Counted from the stretch's first letter, positions 17,985 through 26,988 are shown. The stretch is DNA of 64,000 nucleotides from JAANXG01 sp963731035 (GCA_963731035.1 CAVSUY010000017.1:186001-250000); one strand, 5' to 3'. Notes: generated by a model not told the origin, from the sequence alone. Program-made: numbers and translations.

Positions 17985-18155
17985 GGTTGTGCCTCGTGAC
18001 CTGAAGGAATGATGGGGGGCGGATTATATTTCAGTGTGTTCCTGACGTCATTACGGTGTTTAGGTCACCGTGGCGCGACAAGGCCACCCGGTTCGCTCCT
18101 GAGAGGTCGAAACCCGGAATCCTCCCGGCAAATACGGGGAGAAACGATCGCCCCC

Positions 18156-18419
18156 CTACATGGATTCTTCGACGTCGGAGCAGTTATGCGTGCCACCGCA
18201 CTCCGCTCTGCCGTACGTTACCTGATCCTGGAATCGGACCCTGACGGTCCCGGGCGGATCACACCACTGCTGACCGGACGGCGGCACCGGCAACACTGTC
18301 TCATTAAACACGTTGCCCGCCTGCACCTGTGTGGTCGTTTCATATACGACCGCTGATGTTGTGCGGGAATGAAATCTGGGCGTGGGCGGGAAGAACAACA
18401 TTTTCCACGACGGGTACAC
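18156..18419 (-). CDS. Orphan 87-residue ORF of unknown status
   Basis: A frame from the GTG at 18419 to TAG at 18156. Unlike obvious shadow frames it has a protein-like composition (VYETTTQVQAGNVFNETV, then LPVPPSGQQWCDPPG, then TVRVRFQDQVTYGR), with four Cys. I recognise no family, see no ribosome site, and its only start lies inside a MITE-end-like sequence. It may be the tail of a lost gene cut by an insertion. It is the only candidate in the 474-base gap 17985-18458. Confidence 0.3.
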   Translation of the reverse strand: MYPSWKMLFFPPTPRFHSRTTSAVVYETTTQVQAGNVFNETVLPVPPSGQQWCDPPGTVRVRFQDQVTYGRAECGGTHNCSDVEESM

Positions 18420-18422
18420 TAG
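18409..18422. repeat. Solo MITE end (GACGGGTACACTAG)
   Basis: The 14 bases match the right-end inverted repeat of the 217-bp element at 13594 (GGCGGGGTACACTAG) with one base missing. No matching left end or internal part of the element is found in the 400 bases to the left. It may be a footprint or a truncated copy. Confidence 0.45.
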
Positions 18423-18458
18423 CCGACAGGGGCGGTGATAGTCACCCTTGTCGGATAA

Positions 18459-19625
18459 TCAGCGAGTCAGAGCGTGGTCCAACTCGTTGACGAGGTCGTC
18501 CACGTCCTCGACGCCCACCGACAGGCGGATCAGGGTGTCGTCGATACCCAATTGCTTCCTCACCTCGGCGGGCAGGGAGGCATGGGTCATGAGCGCCGGG
18601 TGCTCGATCAGGGTCTCGACCCCACCGAGGCTCTCCGCGAGGCTCATGATATCGCAGCGTTCCAGGAAGCGCCGGGCGTCCTCAAGCGCTCCATCGATCA
18701 CGAACGTGACCATACCGCCGAAGCCGTTCATCTGACGGCGCGCCAGCTCGTGTTGCGGGTGGCTGACGAGGCCCGGGTAGTAGACCCGGGAGACGTTGGG
18801 ATGCTTCTGAAGGTGCTCGGCCACCTCGAGAGCGTTAGCACAATGCCGCTGCATGCGCAGGGGCAGAGTCTTGAGGCTGCGCAGTACCAGGAACGCATCG
18901 AAGGGGCTGGGGACCGAGCCGATGGAATTCTGTAGAAACCCCATGCGCTCGATCAACTCCGGGTTGTCGCCCACGACCGCGATGCCCCCGACCACGTCGG
19001 AATGGCCGTTGAGGTACTTCGTGGATGAGTGCACGACAATGTCTATGCCGAGGTCCAGCGGCCGCTGGACATACGGCGAGGCGAAGGTACTGTCGCACAC
19101 CGTGAGCAGCCCATGCCGGCGCCCGAACGCGGCGATGGCCTCGAGGTCCACGACCTTCAGCAGGGGATTGCTGGGCGTCTCCATCCAGATCATTTTCGTG
19201 CTGGGCTTGAGCGCCGATTCGAGCTGGCTCAGGTCGGTGAGATCCGAAAAGCTGAACTCCAGTCCCGCCGAGCGCCGCCGCACCTTTTCGAACAGACGGT
19301 AGCTGCCGCCGTACAGGTCGTCCATGGCGATCACGTGGCTGCCGCTGTCCAGCAGCTCGAGCACCGTCGCGGTCGTCGACATGCCGGAGGCGAAGGCGAA
19401 TCCCGCTCTGCCGTTCTCCAGGTCGGCGACGCAGGCCTGCAGCGCCTGGCGGGTGGGGTTTATGGTGCGGCTGTAGTCGTAGCCCTTGTGCACACCGGGA
19501 CTTTGCTGGACGTAGGTGGTGGACAGGCTGATGGGGGTCATCACCGCGCCGGTGACGGGATCGGGTCTCTGGCCGGCGTGGATGGCGCGGGTCGCGAAAC
19601 CGTGTCTTTTGGATTTCTGGCTCAT
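18459..19625 (-). CDS. Cystathionine gamma-synthase/lyase family PLP enzyme
   Basis: A 388-residue Cys/Met-metabolism PLP enzyme. Landmarks are YSRTINPTRQALQ (51-63), the stacking Y105 in DDLYGGSYRLF, D178 in TVCDSTFASPY, and the PLP lysine K203 in VVHSSTKYLNGHSD. These fit cystathionine gamma-synthase or gamma/beta-lyase; the subfamilies cannot be separated by eye. It is cytoplasmic and acts in transsulfuration between cysteine and homocysteine. It is divergent from the acyltransferase gene. A second, O-acetylhomoserine-type member of the superfamily is at 30569. Confidence 0.92.
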   Translation of the reverse strand: MSQKSKRHGFATRAIHAGQRPDPVTGAVMTPISLSTTYVQQSPGVHKGYDYSRTINPTRQALQACVADLENGRAGFAFASGMSTTATVLELLDSGSHVIAMDDLYGGSYRLFEKVRRRSAGLEFSFSDLTDLSQLESALKPSTKMIWMETPSNPLLKVVDLEAIAAFGRRHGLLTVCDSTFASPYVQRPLDLGIDIVVHSSTKYLNGHSDVVGGIAVVGDNPELIERMGFLQNSIGSVPSPFDAFLVLRSLKTLPLRMQRHCANALEVAEHLQKHPNVSRVYYPGLVSHPQHELARRQMNGFGGMVTFVIDGALEDARRFLERCDIMSLAESLGGVETLIEHPALMTHASLPAEVRKQLGIDDTLIRLSVGVEDVDDLVNELDHALTR

Positions 19626-19771
19626 GGAAGCTCGGGCTCGTGTGCTGTGTGTGTATCGGGCTTTTCGGTAGAATAACGAGGATTCTTCCGGAAACGGAAC
19701 CAGGAACGAAACTTACATCATTTGATCGGCGTCGTGTAAGTGCCGACGAGACTCTCCCGGAACGCCTGGCC

Positions 19772-20641
19772 TTGTTGACCGTACTTGCACGCACGCTGTC
19801 CATGCTTCCGCTGGCGGTTCTCTACTGCCTGGCGCGGCCGGTCTACTTCGTGGTCTACCGTGTTCTACGGGTGCGCCGCCGCGTGGTCGAATCGAATCTG
19901 GCGCGAGCCTTCCCCCAGCGCAGTTCGGCGGATGTCCAGGCATTGGGGCGACGCGTGTACCGGAACTATGCCGACGTCCTGATGGAGATGCTGCATTCGC
20001 TGAGAATGGATGAAGCAGTGCTGCGGAGCCGGATCAAATTCGTCGGCGACGACCTGCTGGAGATCGAGTTGAAGCAGGGCCGGCCGGTGCTCCTGACCCT
20101 GGCCCACCAGTGCAATCTCGAATGGATGCTGCTGGCCGCGTGCCTGCGCTTCGACTATCCCGTGGAAGTGGTTTACCGGCCGCTGTCCGATCCGGGCATG
20201 GAGGCGGTAACGACCCGGGCGTACACGCGTTTCGGCGGCAGCCTGATCGACGATCGTTCGGTGATCAAATCCATCATGAAGCGCCGCAAGGTGCCGCGGA
20301 TCGTTACCCTGGTCAGCGACCAGGCGCCCAATATCAAGGATGAGATTTACTGGACGAGGTTTCTGAACCAGGAAACGGGATTCTTCCTTGCGCCCGAGAT
20401 TATTGCCCGGTTCACGGACTATCCGGTGTATTTCGCAGGCATGCGGCGCCGTTCGAGGGGCTATTACACGGTGGAATTCAAGAAGATCGCCGAGCCGCCC
20501 TACAAAGGCCGCGAACGGAGCGTGATCGATGCCTACGTACGGGCCGTCGAGCAGCAGATCCTGGATACCCCGGAGGACTGGCTGTGGATGCACCGGCGCT
20601 GGAAACGGCAACGCTCAATTTACGAAAAGACGGATGCTTGA
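19772..20641 (+). CDS. LpxL/HtrB-family lysophospholipid/lipid A acyltransferase
   Basis: About 289 residues of a membrane-anchored acyltransferase. The catalytic H-x4-E is in LTLAHQCNLEWML, and later SDQAPN and FLNQETGFFLAPE match the LpxL group, which moves acyl chains from ACP or CoA to lipid A precursors. The N-terminal hydrophobic helix is LPLAVLYCLARPVYFVVYRVL. The frame is open from GTG at 19640, but that lies 14 bases from the divergent gene; TTG at 19772 or ATG at 19802 suit the family better. Whether it acts on lipid A or an ornithine-type lipid is unknown. Confidence 0.85.
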   Translation: MLTVLARTLSMLPLAVLYCLARPVYFVVYRVLRVRRRVVESNLARAFPQRSSADVQALGRRVYRNYADVLMEMLHSLRMDEAVLRSRIKFVGDDLLEIELKQGRPVLLTLAHQCNLEWMLLAACLRFDYPVEVVYRPLSDPGMEAVTTRAYTRFGGSLIDDRSVIKSIMKRRKVPRIVTLVSDQAPNIKDEIYWTRFLNQETGFFLAPEIIARFTDYPVYFAGMRRRSRGYYTVEFKKIAEPPYKGRERSVIDAYVRAVEQQILDTPEDWLWMHRRWKRQRSIYEKTDA

Positions 20642-20793
20642 TTGAGGGGACTGACTCCAGGGATGGAGGAGGTAGGGCGAAGCCTGGAGCCGAAGCAGTG
20701 AGTCATGGATCTGGTTCACTGGGATTGTATTGATTGGAGAGAGGAAGTCACTGTGTGATGTGAGGAGTACAGAGCTTTAGCGGGAGTGCCCTG

Positions 20794-20900
20794 CATGAAC
20801 CGGGGAGGGGTTTCGGCGGGACGCCGCAAGTACTTCCCTGTAGGCTCGCCTCCGGCATCCATGCCTCCAGACGCCCGCCGAAACCCCTCCCCGGTTCATG
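20794..20900. repeat. Cruciform element 1: 27-bp perfect stem, 53-nt conserved loop
   Basis: The arms 20794-20820 (CATGAACCGGGGAGGGGTTT + CGGCGGG) and 20874-20900 are perfectly complementary over 27 bases. The loop (20821-20873), read on the minus strand, contains GGATGCCGGAGGCGAGCCTA and GGAAGTACTTG. The element at 20967 has nearly the same loop on the other strand, but other arms. It lies in a 625-base gap after the acyltransferase gene and carries no credible ORF. Confidence 0.85.
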
Positions 20901-20966
20901 CTCTTGCGCCCATCCCTTCGGTCGGGTGGGGTGCCTGGTGTTTGGCGAAGGGGGCCACCGCTTAGG

Positions 20967-21072
20967 CATGGGTTGGGGGAGGTGGTCGTCGACCGTCTGG
21001 AGGCAGGATGCCGGAGGCGAGCGTACACGGAAGTATTCACAGCGTGTCGACGACCACCTCCCCCAACCCATG
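20967..21072. repeat. Cruciform element 2: different 27-bp stem, same loop inverted
   Basis: Arms 20967-20993 (CATGGGTTGGGGGAGGTGGT + CGTCGAC) and 21046-21072 pair perfectly over 27 bases. The 52-base loop reads GGATGCCGGAGGCGAGCGTA and GGAAGTATTCA on the plus strand. Aligned to the reversed loop of element 1 it differs at about nine positions, while the arms share little besides the CATG ends and a G-rich core. The rest of the gap (20642-20793, 20901-20966, 21073-21266) shows no gene. Confidence 0.85.
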
Positions 21073-21266
21073 CTTGCCGCGGTCTGTTCAATTATCCCCA
21101 ACAGAGAAACGCAGTACCGTTTCGAAGTCCGTTAATCCCTCACCCTATCGCTCGGAGAGTGGACCTTCGTTCGAGTGGTGATTCAAATCCAAGGGCGTTG
21201 TTTGTGCGGTATTGGATAGTGGCGTATTATTGAACGTTCGCTCAAGAATCTTAATTGGAGGACCGG

Positions 21267-21821
21267 ATGTCACGCCCGAATGTTCTTTTTCCGCGCCAGG
21301 CGGTGCCGGAGTTGGCCGTTGAGACGCTCGACTATGGCACTTGGCGGCTGGCGGACCAGAAGCCGGAACGTTTCACCCTGGTGGCGTTCTACCGTGGTCT
21401 GCACTGCCCGATATGCTCCAAGTACCTCGCCGATCTGGAAAGGCACCTCGGTGATTTCGAAGAGCGCGGCACCGGGGTGATCGCCATCAGCAGCGACGGT
21501 GAGGAGCGCGCCCGGCAGTCGCAGCGGGATTGGGGGCTCGAGGGGCTTGCCATCGGCTACGGCCTGGGCCTGGACAAAGCCAGGGAATGGGGGCTTTTCA
21601 TCTCCTCGGGTATCGGCAAATCGTCCATTGGGGTGGAGGAGCCGGCGCTGTTCAGCGAGCCCGGACTGTTCCTGGTGCGGCCGGACGGTACGTTGTATTT
21701 CTCTTCCGTGCAGACCATGCCCTTCGCCCGGCCGCGCTTTGGCGACATCGTCGGCGCTCTGGACATCGTCATCAAGCGGGACTACCCGGCACGCGGCGAA
21801 GTGGTCGACCAGATAGGCTAG
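21267..21821 (+). CDS. Peroxiredoxin-like (AhpC/TSA) protein
   Basis: A 184-residue thioredoxin-fold protein. The start is the ATG at 21267 with GGAGG 6 bases upstream. After VAFYRGLHCPICSKYLADLE come a C-x2-C pair at the peroxidatic position, VIAISSDGEERARQS and a C-terminal RPDGTLYFSSVQTMPF. It belongs to the AhpC/TSA-like group with a CxxC centre, expected to reduce peroxides or act as a thiol reductase in the cytoplasm. Its last 4 bases overlap the end of the convergent acyl-AMP ligase gene. Confidence 0.9.
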   Translation: MSRPNVLFPRQAVPELAVETLDYGTWRLADQKPERFTLVAFYRGLHCPICSKYLADLERHLGDFEERGTGVIAISSDGEERARQSQRDWGLEGLAIGYGLGLDKAREWGLFISSGIGKSSIGVEEPALFSEPGLFLVRPDGTLYFSSVQTMPFARPRFGDIVGALDIVIKRDYPARGEVVDQIG

Positions 21822-23791
21822 GCGGGTCCGCCCGGCGGACGGGGCCGGCGGGAATCCAGGTACGCCGCCAACTCGGCGAGGGTGGGGTAGTCGAGCAGGT
21901 CGCTGGCCTCGATACTTCCGGGGTAATGCTCTTCGATGCGCTCGTGTATCTCGATGATTTTCAGGGAACCGACGCCGATATCGAAGAGGTTGTCGTGAGC
22001 CCCCACCTCGTGCCCGGCCAGCACGTCGTTGCACAGCCGCTGTAGAAATACCTCGGTATCGGATCCGTGCTTCCCGGTGGGTGCCTCGTGCCCGTCTTCC
22101 GGCACGCTTGACGGGCTCAACGCAATGTCGCGGAACTCGCCGCGTTCGTAGGCCTCCTGGAGGCTGAACCTTCTGAGTTTGCCGCTGGTGGTCTTGGGTA
22201 TGTTGTTCACCGGCACCACGACGCTGACCGGGGCACCCGTCCGTTCGGTCACCATTGTGGCGATACGCCCTGCGATCGCTTTGAAGTCGGGGAAATCACC
22301 ACGAAACAACACGAACAGGATGAGCTCGTCGAGGCCCGTATTCTCGTTCCTGCTACCGGCGGCGGCAACCTTACCCAGTTCCACGCCGTCCAACTCCGCT
22401 GCCACCGCCTCGATATCGTGGGCATAGTAGTTCTGCCCGTTGACGAAGATGACATCCTTGGTGCGGCCGGTGATGTAGAGTTCGCCGTCGTGGATGAAGC
22501 CGAGGTCGCCGGTGTCGAGCCAATCCCCGCCCCTGAAGGTTTCCCGGTCGAGGGTGCGATCCCTGCCGTAGAACCCCCGGGTGACGTTGGGTCCTCGGAT
22601 CAGGACGCGACCCACGGTATCCGGGCCGAGGTCCTCCCCGGCGTCGCCGCCGATCCGGACTTCGCATTCGCCGATGGGCCGACCGACGCTCACGAGCACC
22701 AGGGGATTGTCAGGGTCGTCAAGCTCGATGCGTTCGCCGAAGCCCAGCCGGTTGCGGCTGACGATGAGGGTTCGATACAGATCCCCCACCGCGGGAAACG
22801 AGACCGCCAGACTGGCCTCCGCGAGGCCGTACACCGGATACATCGCCGTTCTCGCGAGGCCGAAAGGAGCCAGCCTATCGAGGAATGCCTCGCACAGCCG
22901 TGCCGATATCGGTTCCGCTCCGTTGAATATGATTCGAACCCGCGACAGATCGATATCCCTGGCCTTGTCCGGCGCGAAGGATTTAAGCAGGTAGTTGAGG
23001 CCGAAGTTGGGTGAGCACAATACCGTGGCCCGGTGATCTGACGCCGCTCGAATCCATCGCAGCGGACGCCGGATGAAAGCCTCGGTGGCGATGATGGTGT
23101 GCTCCATGCCGGCGAGCAGCATCATCAGGTGAAAGCCGATCAGGCCCATGTCGTGGGTCAGCGGCATCCAGCTCAGGCCACGGTCACCGTCCGTGAGCTT
23201 CACCGTCTGGATCATGTCCCGGATGTTGGTGAGCAGATTCCGGTGGCTGAGCACCACGCCCTTCGGGTCGCTGGTCGAACCCGACGAGAACTGGATGAAG
23301 GCGGTGTCGTCGGAATCGCGGGCCACTGGCTCGCCGCCGTGTCCTTCCGCCACGACATCCTCCGTCAGTATGGTGCGGCCCTGGAGCTGCGAAAGGGTCG
23401 ATTCCATGTCGTGGCGCATTGAAAAAGACGTCATGCGCTCGGCCACCACCCGTTCCGTGAACAGGTGGGGTCTTTCCAGAGTCGCGGCGACGTGGAAGAT
23501 CTTTCGGCGCTGCTCTTCTGAGACGCCGGGGGCCAGTGGCACCGGCACGATGCCGCCATACAGGCAGGCCCAATAGGCATCGAGAAAGGCATCGTTGCGG
23601 TTCAGCACCAGCAGCATCTCGTCGCCCGGTTCGAGGCCCCGGCTCTGAAAATGGTGCAGTAGATTCAAGGCGCGGTTCCTGAGCCCGGCGAAGCCGGTTA
23701 CGGATTCCTCGCCCCCGCGGTTCATGAGCCGGATTTGGCGGTCCAGGCCTGAAAGCTCGTCCAAAGCCTGTGGCAGGGTTGAATAGCGCAT
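21818..23791 (-). CDS. Fatty-acyl-AMP ligase fused to an acyl carrier domain
   Basis: A 657-residue protein. Residues 1-560 are an adenylate-forming ligase with the P-loop FIQFSSGSTSDPKGVVLSH (near 165-183), YGLAEASLAVSFP, DTGDLGFIHDGELYITGR and the late lysine region NIPKTTSGKLRR. Residues 580-645 are an ACP with the phosphopantetheine serine S609 in DIGVGSLKI. Fatty-acyl-AMP ligases load an acyl group on a carrier protein rather than CoA, so it probably charges its own ACP and passes the chain to a synthase. No polyketide or peptide synthase gene lies in the window, so the product is unknown. Confidence 0.9.
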   Translation of the reverse strand: MRYSTLPQALDELSGLDRQIRLMNRGGEESVTGFAGLRNRALNLLHHFQSRGLEPGDEMLLVLNRNDAFLDAYWACLYGGIVPVPLAPGVSEEQRRKIFHVAATLERPHLFTERVVAERMTSFSMRHDMESTLSQLQGRTILTEDVVAEGHGGEPVARDSDDTAFIQFSSGSTSDPKGVVLSHRNLLTNIRDMIQTVKLTDGDRGLSWMPLTHDMGLIGFHLMMLLAGMEHTIIATEAFIRRPLRWIRAASDHRATVLCSPNFGLNYLLKSFAPDKARDIDLSRVRIIFNGAEPISARLCEAFLDRLAPFGLARTAMYPVYGLAEASLAVSFPAVGDLYRTLIVSRNRLGFGERIELDDPDNPLVLVSVGRPIGECEVRIGGDAGEDLGPDTVGRVLIRGPNVTRGFYGRDRTLDRETFRGGDWLDTGDLGFIHDGELYITGRTKDVIFVNGQNYYAHDIEAVAAELDGVELGKVAAAGSRNENTGLDELILFVLFRGDFPDFKAIAGRIATMVTERTGAPVSVVVPVNNIPKTTSGKLRRFSLQEAYERGEFRDIALSPSSVPEDGHEAPTGKHGSDTEVFLQRLCNDVLAGHEVGAHDNLFDIGVGSLKIIEIHERIEEHYPGSIEASDLLDYPTLAELAAYLDSRRPRPPGGPA

Positions 23792-23893
23792 CTCGACGAC
23801 GTCTCGGGAAGGACGCGGATTATGTCAGATCGCTCGCCGTGTGCAACACCGAGACGTCCGGTATAGTCTCGACAAAATCCGGGAGGTGCATCG

Positions 23894-24418
23894 ATGCAGT
23901 ATGTTCTGGGAGACCGCAGGCCGGAACTCCGTGGCACGGAGCATTTCATCGCTCCCAGCGCCGACGTGATTGGTTCGGTGATCATGGAGGACCGCGCCAG
24001 CGTGTGGTTCAACGCGGTCCTGAGGGGAGACAACGAGCCCATTCATTTGGGAGAAGACAGCAACGTGCAGGACTGCTGCGTCCTGCATACCGATCCGGGT
24101 TGTCCGCTGACGTTGGGTTGCGGAGTGACTGTCGGGCATCACGCGATGCTGCACGGCTGCATCATCGACGATTTCACGTTGGTCGGTATAAATGCGGTGA
24201 TACTCAACAATGCGCATATCGGCAGGCACTGCCTGATCGGCGCCAACAGTCTGATAACCGACGGGAAAAAGATCCCGGAACGGTCGCTGGTCATGGGAAG
24301 TCCAGGCAAGGTGGTGCGCTCTCTGACCGAAGATGAAGTCGGAAAGCTGCACGAGGCCTACAAAGCTTATGTGAGCAAGCTGCGCCGCTATACCCGCGGT
24401 CTGGAGGCGATGGAGTGA
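23894..24418 (+). CDS. Gamma-class carbonic anhydrase-like protein (YrdA family)
   Basis: A 174-residue left-handed beta-helix protein with hexapeptide repeats (VIGSVIMEDRASVW, VGHHAMLHGCIIDDF, VGINAVILNNAHIG). The zinc ligands H65, H82 and H87 are present. A GGGAGGT site lies 8 bases before the ATG. YrdA/YfaY-type proteins bind metal, but carbonic anhydrase activity is unproven for many. It is divergent from the acyl-AMP ligase. Confidence 0.93.
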   Translation: MQYVLGDRRPELRGTEHFIAPSADVIGSVIMEDRASVWFNAVLRGDNEPIHLGEDSNVQDCCVLHTDPGCPLTLGCGVTVGHHAMLHGCIIDDFTLVGINAVILNNAHIGRHCLIGANSLITDGKKIPERSLVMGSPGKVVRSLTEDEVGKLHEAYKAYVSKLRRYTRGLEAME

Positions 24419-24525
24419 CCCGCAACGGCGTGCGGTGCCGCCAGATCAACCGGTTCGCGAAGCACGATCCCGTCAATCCTTGATTTGCGGCAGGGTATCC
24501 CCGCCCAGCGCCAGCTGGGATTCTT

Positions 24526-25467
24526 TCAACGGCGCGGCTGCGTCGGCCGGTCCAACCATCGCCCCAGGTGCGCCGCCACTTCGTCGATGAACGCGGCTCT
24601 GTATTCCCTGTAGATGCACGAGGAGTGGGGCGTGATCATGACGTTATCGAGCGACCACAATGGGGAATCCGGTGCCAGGGGTTCCTGGTCCACTACATCC
24701 AGGAAGGCGCCGCCGATATGGCCGCTCACCCTGGCGATGTCTTCGCTGGCGATGGCGTTGCCTCGGCCGAAGTTATAGATAAAAGCGCCTTGCCTGCACA
24801 TTCCGAGGCGGGACTCGTTGAGGATCCGGTCGGTGCCCGCGCCACCCGGAAGAATAACGACGACATGGTCGGCTTCGGGAAGCGCGCTCTCCAGCTCGGC
24901 CACCGGCCTCACGTCCACATCAGGCAGGGGCACCGGCAGTCTGTTGGCATCTCTTTTGATCCCGATCACCGTGGCCCCGAACGACTTGAGGAGGCGGGCG
25001 CATTCGCCGCCAATATGACCTAAACCGATAATTACAACCGTCTGGTTGGCAAGCATCCGACAGTCCTTTTGAATATTGCGGTCCCACTCGCGGCGCTCGA
25101 AGTTGCGAATCATGGCGGGCATGCGGCGATTCATGAACAGTATCGCGCCCAGCAGCGACTCTGCCAGGAGCGGGCCGTGGAAAGTGCCATGAATCAAGCG
25201 GACACGGTCGGCGGGGTCGGCTGCCACCCAGTCGCTGCCGGCGGCGGGGGTGAATATTGTTTTCAGGTTGGGGCAGCCCGAATACCAGGCTTCCTCGAAT
25301 TCCCAGGTCAGGATGCAGTCCGCCGTGGCGGCGGCGTCGAGCAGGTCGACGCGACTCTGATGTATCCCAAGTGTGATCCGGGGGAACCGTTGCTTCAGGC
25401 GAAGAAGGTCGTCGCGTGTGAAGTTGAAGGCGGCGACGTGGCTGGCGAGGCATGCGTGTATTTCCAT
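24526..25467 (-). CDS. D-2-hydroxyacid dehydrogenase (NAD(P)-dependent)
   Basis: A 313-residue protein from the ATG at 25467 (MEIHACLASHVAAFNF); the open frame continues to 26187, but the extra part runs antisense through the next gene and is not family-like. The Rossmann motif is G148-LGHIG, and the catalytic set is R235 (FGRGNA), E262 (DQEPLAP) and H281 (TPHSS). It reduces 2-oxoacids or oxidises D-2-hydroxyacids in the cytoplasm, perhaps glyoxylate/hydroxypyruvate. It converges with the carbonic-anhydrase gene. Confidence 0.92.
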   Translation of the reverse strand: MEIHACLASHVAAFNFTRDDLLRLKQRFPRITLGIHQSRVDLLDAAATADCILTWEFEEAWYSGCPNLKTIFTPAAGSDWVAADPADRVRLIHGTFHGPLLAESLLGAILFMNRRMPAMIRNFERREWDRNIQKDCRMLANQTVVIIGLGHIGGECARLLKSFGATVIGIKRDANRLPVPLPDVDVRPVAELESALPEADHVVVILPGGAGTDRILNESRLGMCRQGAFIYNFGRGNAIASEDIARVSGHIGGAFLDVVDQEPLAPDSPLWSLDNVMITPHSSCIYREYRAAFIDEVAAHLGRWLDRPTQPRR

Positions 25468-25641
25468 GCCTGGGATTATAAGCTTCGCTTGAAAGCGTGA
25501 CGCACACGTATGCGTCATCGGCCGGACCACCGTAGATGAATGGAGCGACAAAGCCGAACCTGTTCCACCTACTGGCCTGCGTGTTTGGCTATAATGCATG
25601 GAAGCTAGAGCGACCATCAAAGAAGGAGTTGAAGGGGAGAT

Positions 25642-26988
25642 ATGAAGAATGCCGCAAGATTCTGGCCCCTGGTGAGCCTGTTGTTTTCGCTTTCTGCCGC
25701 CGCAGCATCGATGGATGGAAGCCGCGTCCAACAGAGTTTCAGTTTTGACAACGGCGACGATCTGCGTGGGAGCTCCACGCAATTCCTTTTCAACAGCCGC
25801 CATGGTGCCTTCTATCCAGACTTCGGCACGCCGGTCAGCCGCTTCCTGGTCGACCAGGACTTTGCATCCGGTACCGGTACCCTGCACTACGGGGGGCTGG
25901 TGGCCGAGGACGAGCGTCACTACTACGGCGGCCTGTCCCTGGGGTCCGTCACGTTGGCGTACGTTCACGGCGGCGGGGATTCCTACTCCAAGGCTCCTAA
26001 CCCCTTGTACCGGGACCTCGACCAGTACTACTTCCATGGCGGCACTCGGTCTACCTTTAATTTCCAGGGCGTGGCCGCGGACATCCCCGTGGCCGGAGGA
26101 CTCAGCTCGCAGCTCGCGTACACCGCCGTTACGGCGGCGGGTGTGGAAGATCGCAGTGGCTACTATGCCGGCGCCGCAGGCCGCCATTTCAACGCGGGCG
26201 TGTTTCAGATCGACCGGGGCGGCGATAAGGTGGGGAGCGGAATGAATTTCGGGTTGTCGAGGGGCAAGCTGGATTTAACGTATCAGGAGATCGACAGTGA
26301 CTACGGCGCTGCGGTTCGCCGAGTTGCCTTCCGTTGGAGCGCGTCGCCGGCGCAAAGCATAACCCTCGAACTGGAGCAGGCGCACAACGACTTGTTCCCG
26401 GGTGGTGACGAGCAGCGGATCATGCTCCGGTTTCGCAAACGGCTGGGACGTTCGCCGGCGTTCAGTGCCGCGTCGTCGGACGACGCCGGAGGCGGGCAGG
26501 CTGAGAAGAAAGGATTCGGCAAGGCGGTGGGTATCGGCGTCGGTCTCGGGGTGGCGGCAATCGCGGTGAGTTCCGGAAGCGGCGGCAAGGATTCGACGCC
26601 TCGCTACGCCGTACGCAACCAGGCGGCATTCGCCGTACTTAACCGGATCAACCCTTTGTCGGTGCGCGAGAACCGGGAACGAGGCGGCTGGGTATACCGC
26701 AACGCCGACAACACGTTCGGCTACACGACGCCGGTGCTCGGCACGATCAGCAGCGTCAACATAGGCAACCCCGTCACCTCGGTGCCAACGGGCACCACGG
26801 CCAACGCCAGTTATCATACTCACGGCGGTCCCGACCCCCGGTACGACAACGAGCATTTTTCCCCCCAGGATCTCCTTTCCGACCGGTTGTCGCAAACGGA
26901 CGGCTACCTTGGCACCCCGGCCGGTTTCATGAAGCTGCATGACTACCGGACTGATAGCATCACCGTGGTGGGAAGGATCGCCAATTGA
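25642..26988 (+). CDS. Secreted beta-rich protein with C-terminal DUF4329 (JAMM-like motif)
   Basis: A 448-residue exported protein. Residues 1-22 are a signal peptide. Residues 25-270 are rich in alternating short strands (HYYGGLSLGSVTLAYVHGGG, FNAGVFQIDRGG, AFRWSASPAQSITLELEQ), suggesting a beta-barrel or beta-sandwich. A Gly/Ala hydrophobic stretch (296-313) follows. Residues 330-448 match DUF4329: E346 in ENRERGGWVYRN, then H392-T-H394 and S407-P-Q-D410. These mimic the JAMM metalloprotease signature (E...HxH...SxxD) with a longer HxH-to-S spacing. The next gene overlaps its stop by 4 bases. Function is unknown; a surface metal-dependent hydrolase is my inference. Confidence 0.8.
   Translation: MKNAARFWPLVSLLFSLSAAAASMDGSRVQQSFSFDNGDDLRGSSTQFLFNSRHGAFYPDFGTPVSRFLVDQDFASGTGTLHYGGLVAEDERHYYGGLSLGSVTLAYVHGGGDSYSKAPNPLYRDLDQYYFHGGTRSTFNFQGVAADIPVAGGLSSQLAYTAVTAAGVEDRSGYYAGAAGRHFNAGVFQIDRGGDKVGSGMNFGLSRGKLDLTYQEIDSDYGAAVRRVAFRWSASPAQSITLELEQAHNDLFPGGDEQRIMLRFRKRLGRSPAFSAASSDDAGGGQAEKKGFGKAVGIGVGLGVAAIAVSSGSGGKDSTPRYAVRNQAAFAVLNRINPLSVRENRERGGWVYRNADNTFGYTTPVLGTISSVNIGNPVTSVPTGTTANASYHTHGGPDPRYDNEHFSPQDLLSDRLSQTDGYLGTPAGFMKLHDYRTDSITVVGRIAN

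Noticed and set aside
20794..21072. Reading the large hairpins as simple terminators
   Set aside because: Stems of 27 bp with 52-53-base conserved loops and no T runs are far from intrinsic terminators, and there are two with inverted loops.
25468..26187. N-terminal extension of the D-2-hydroxyacid dehydrogenase frame
   Set aside because: It runs antisense through the start of the DUF4329 gene and lacks family similarity; the ATG at 25467 fits the family length.
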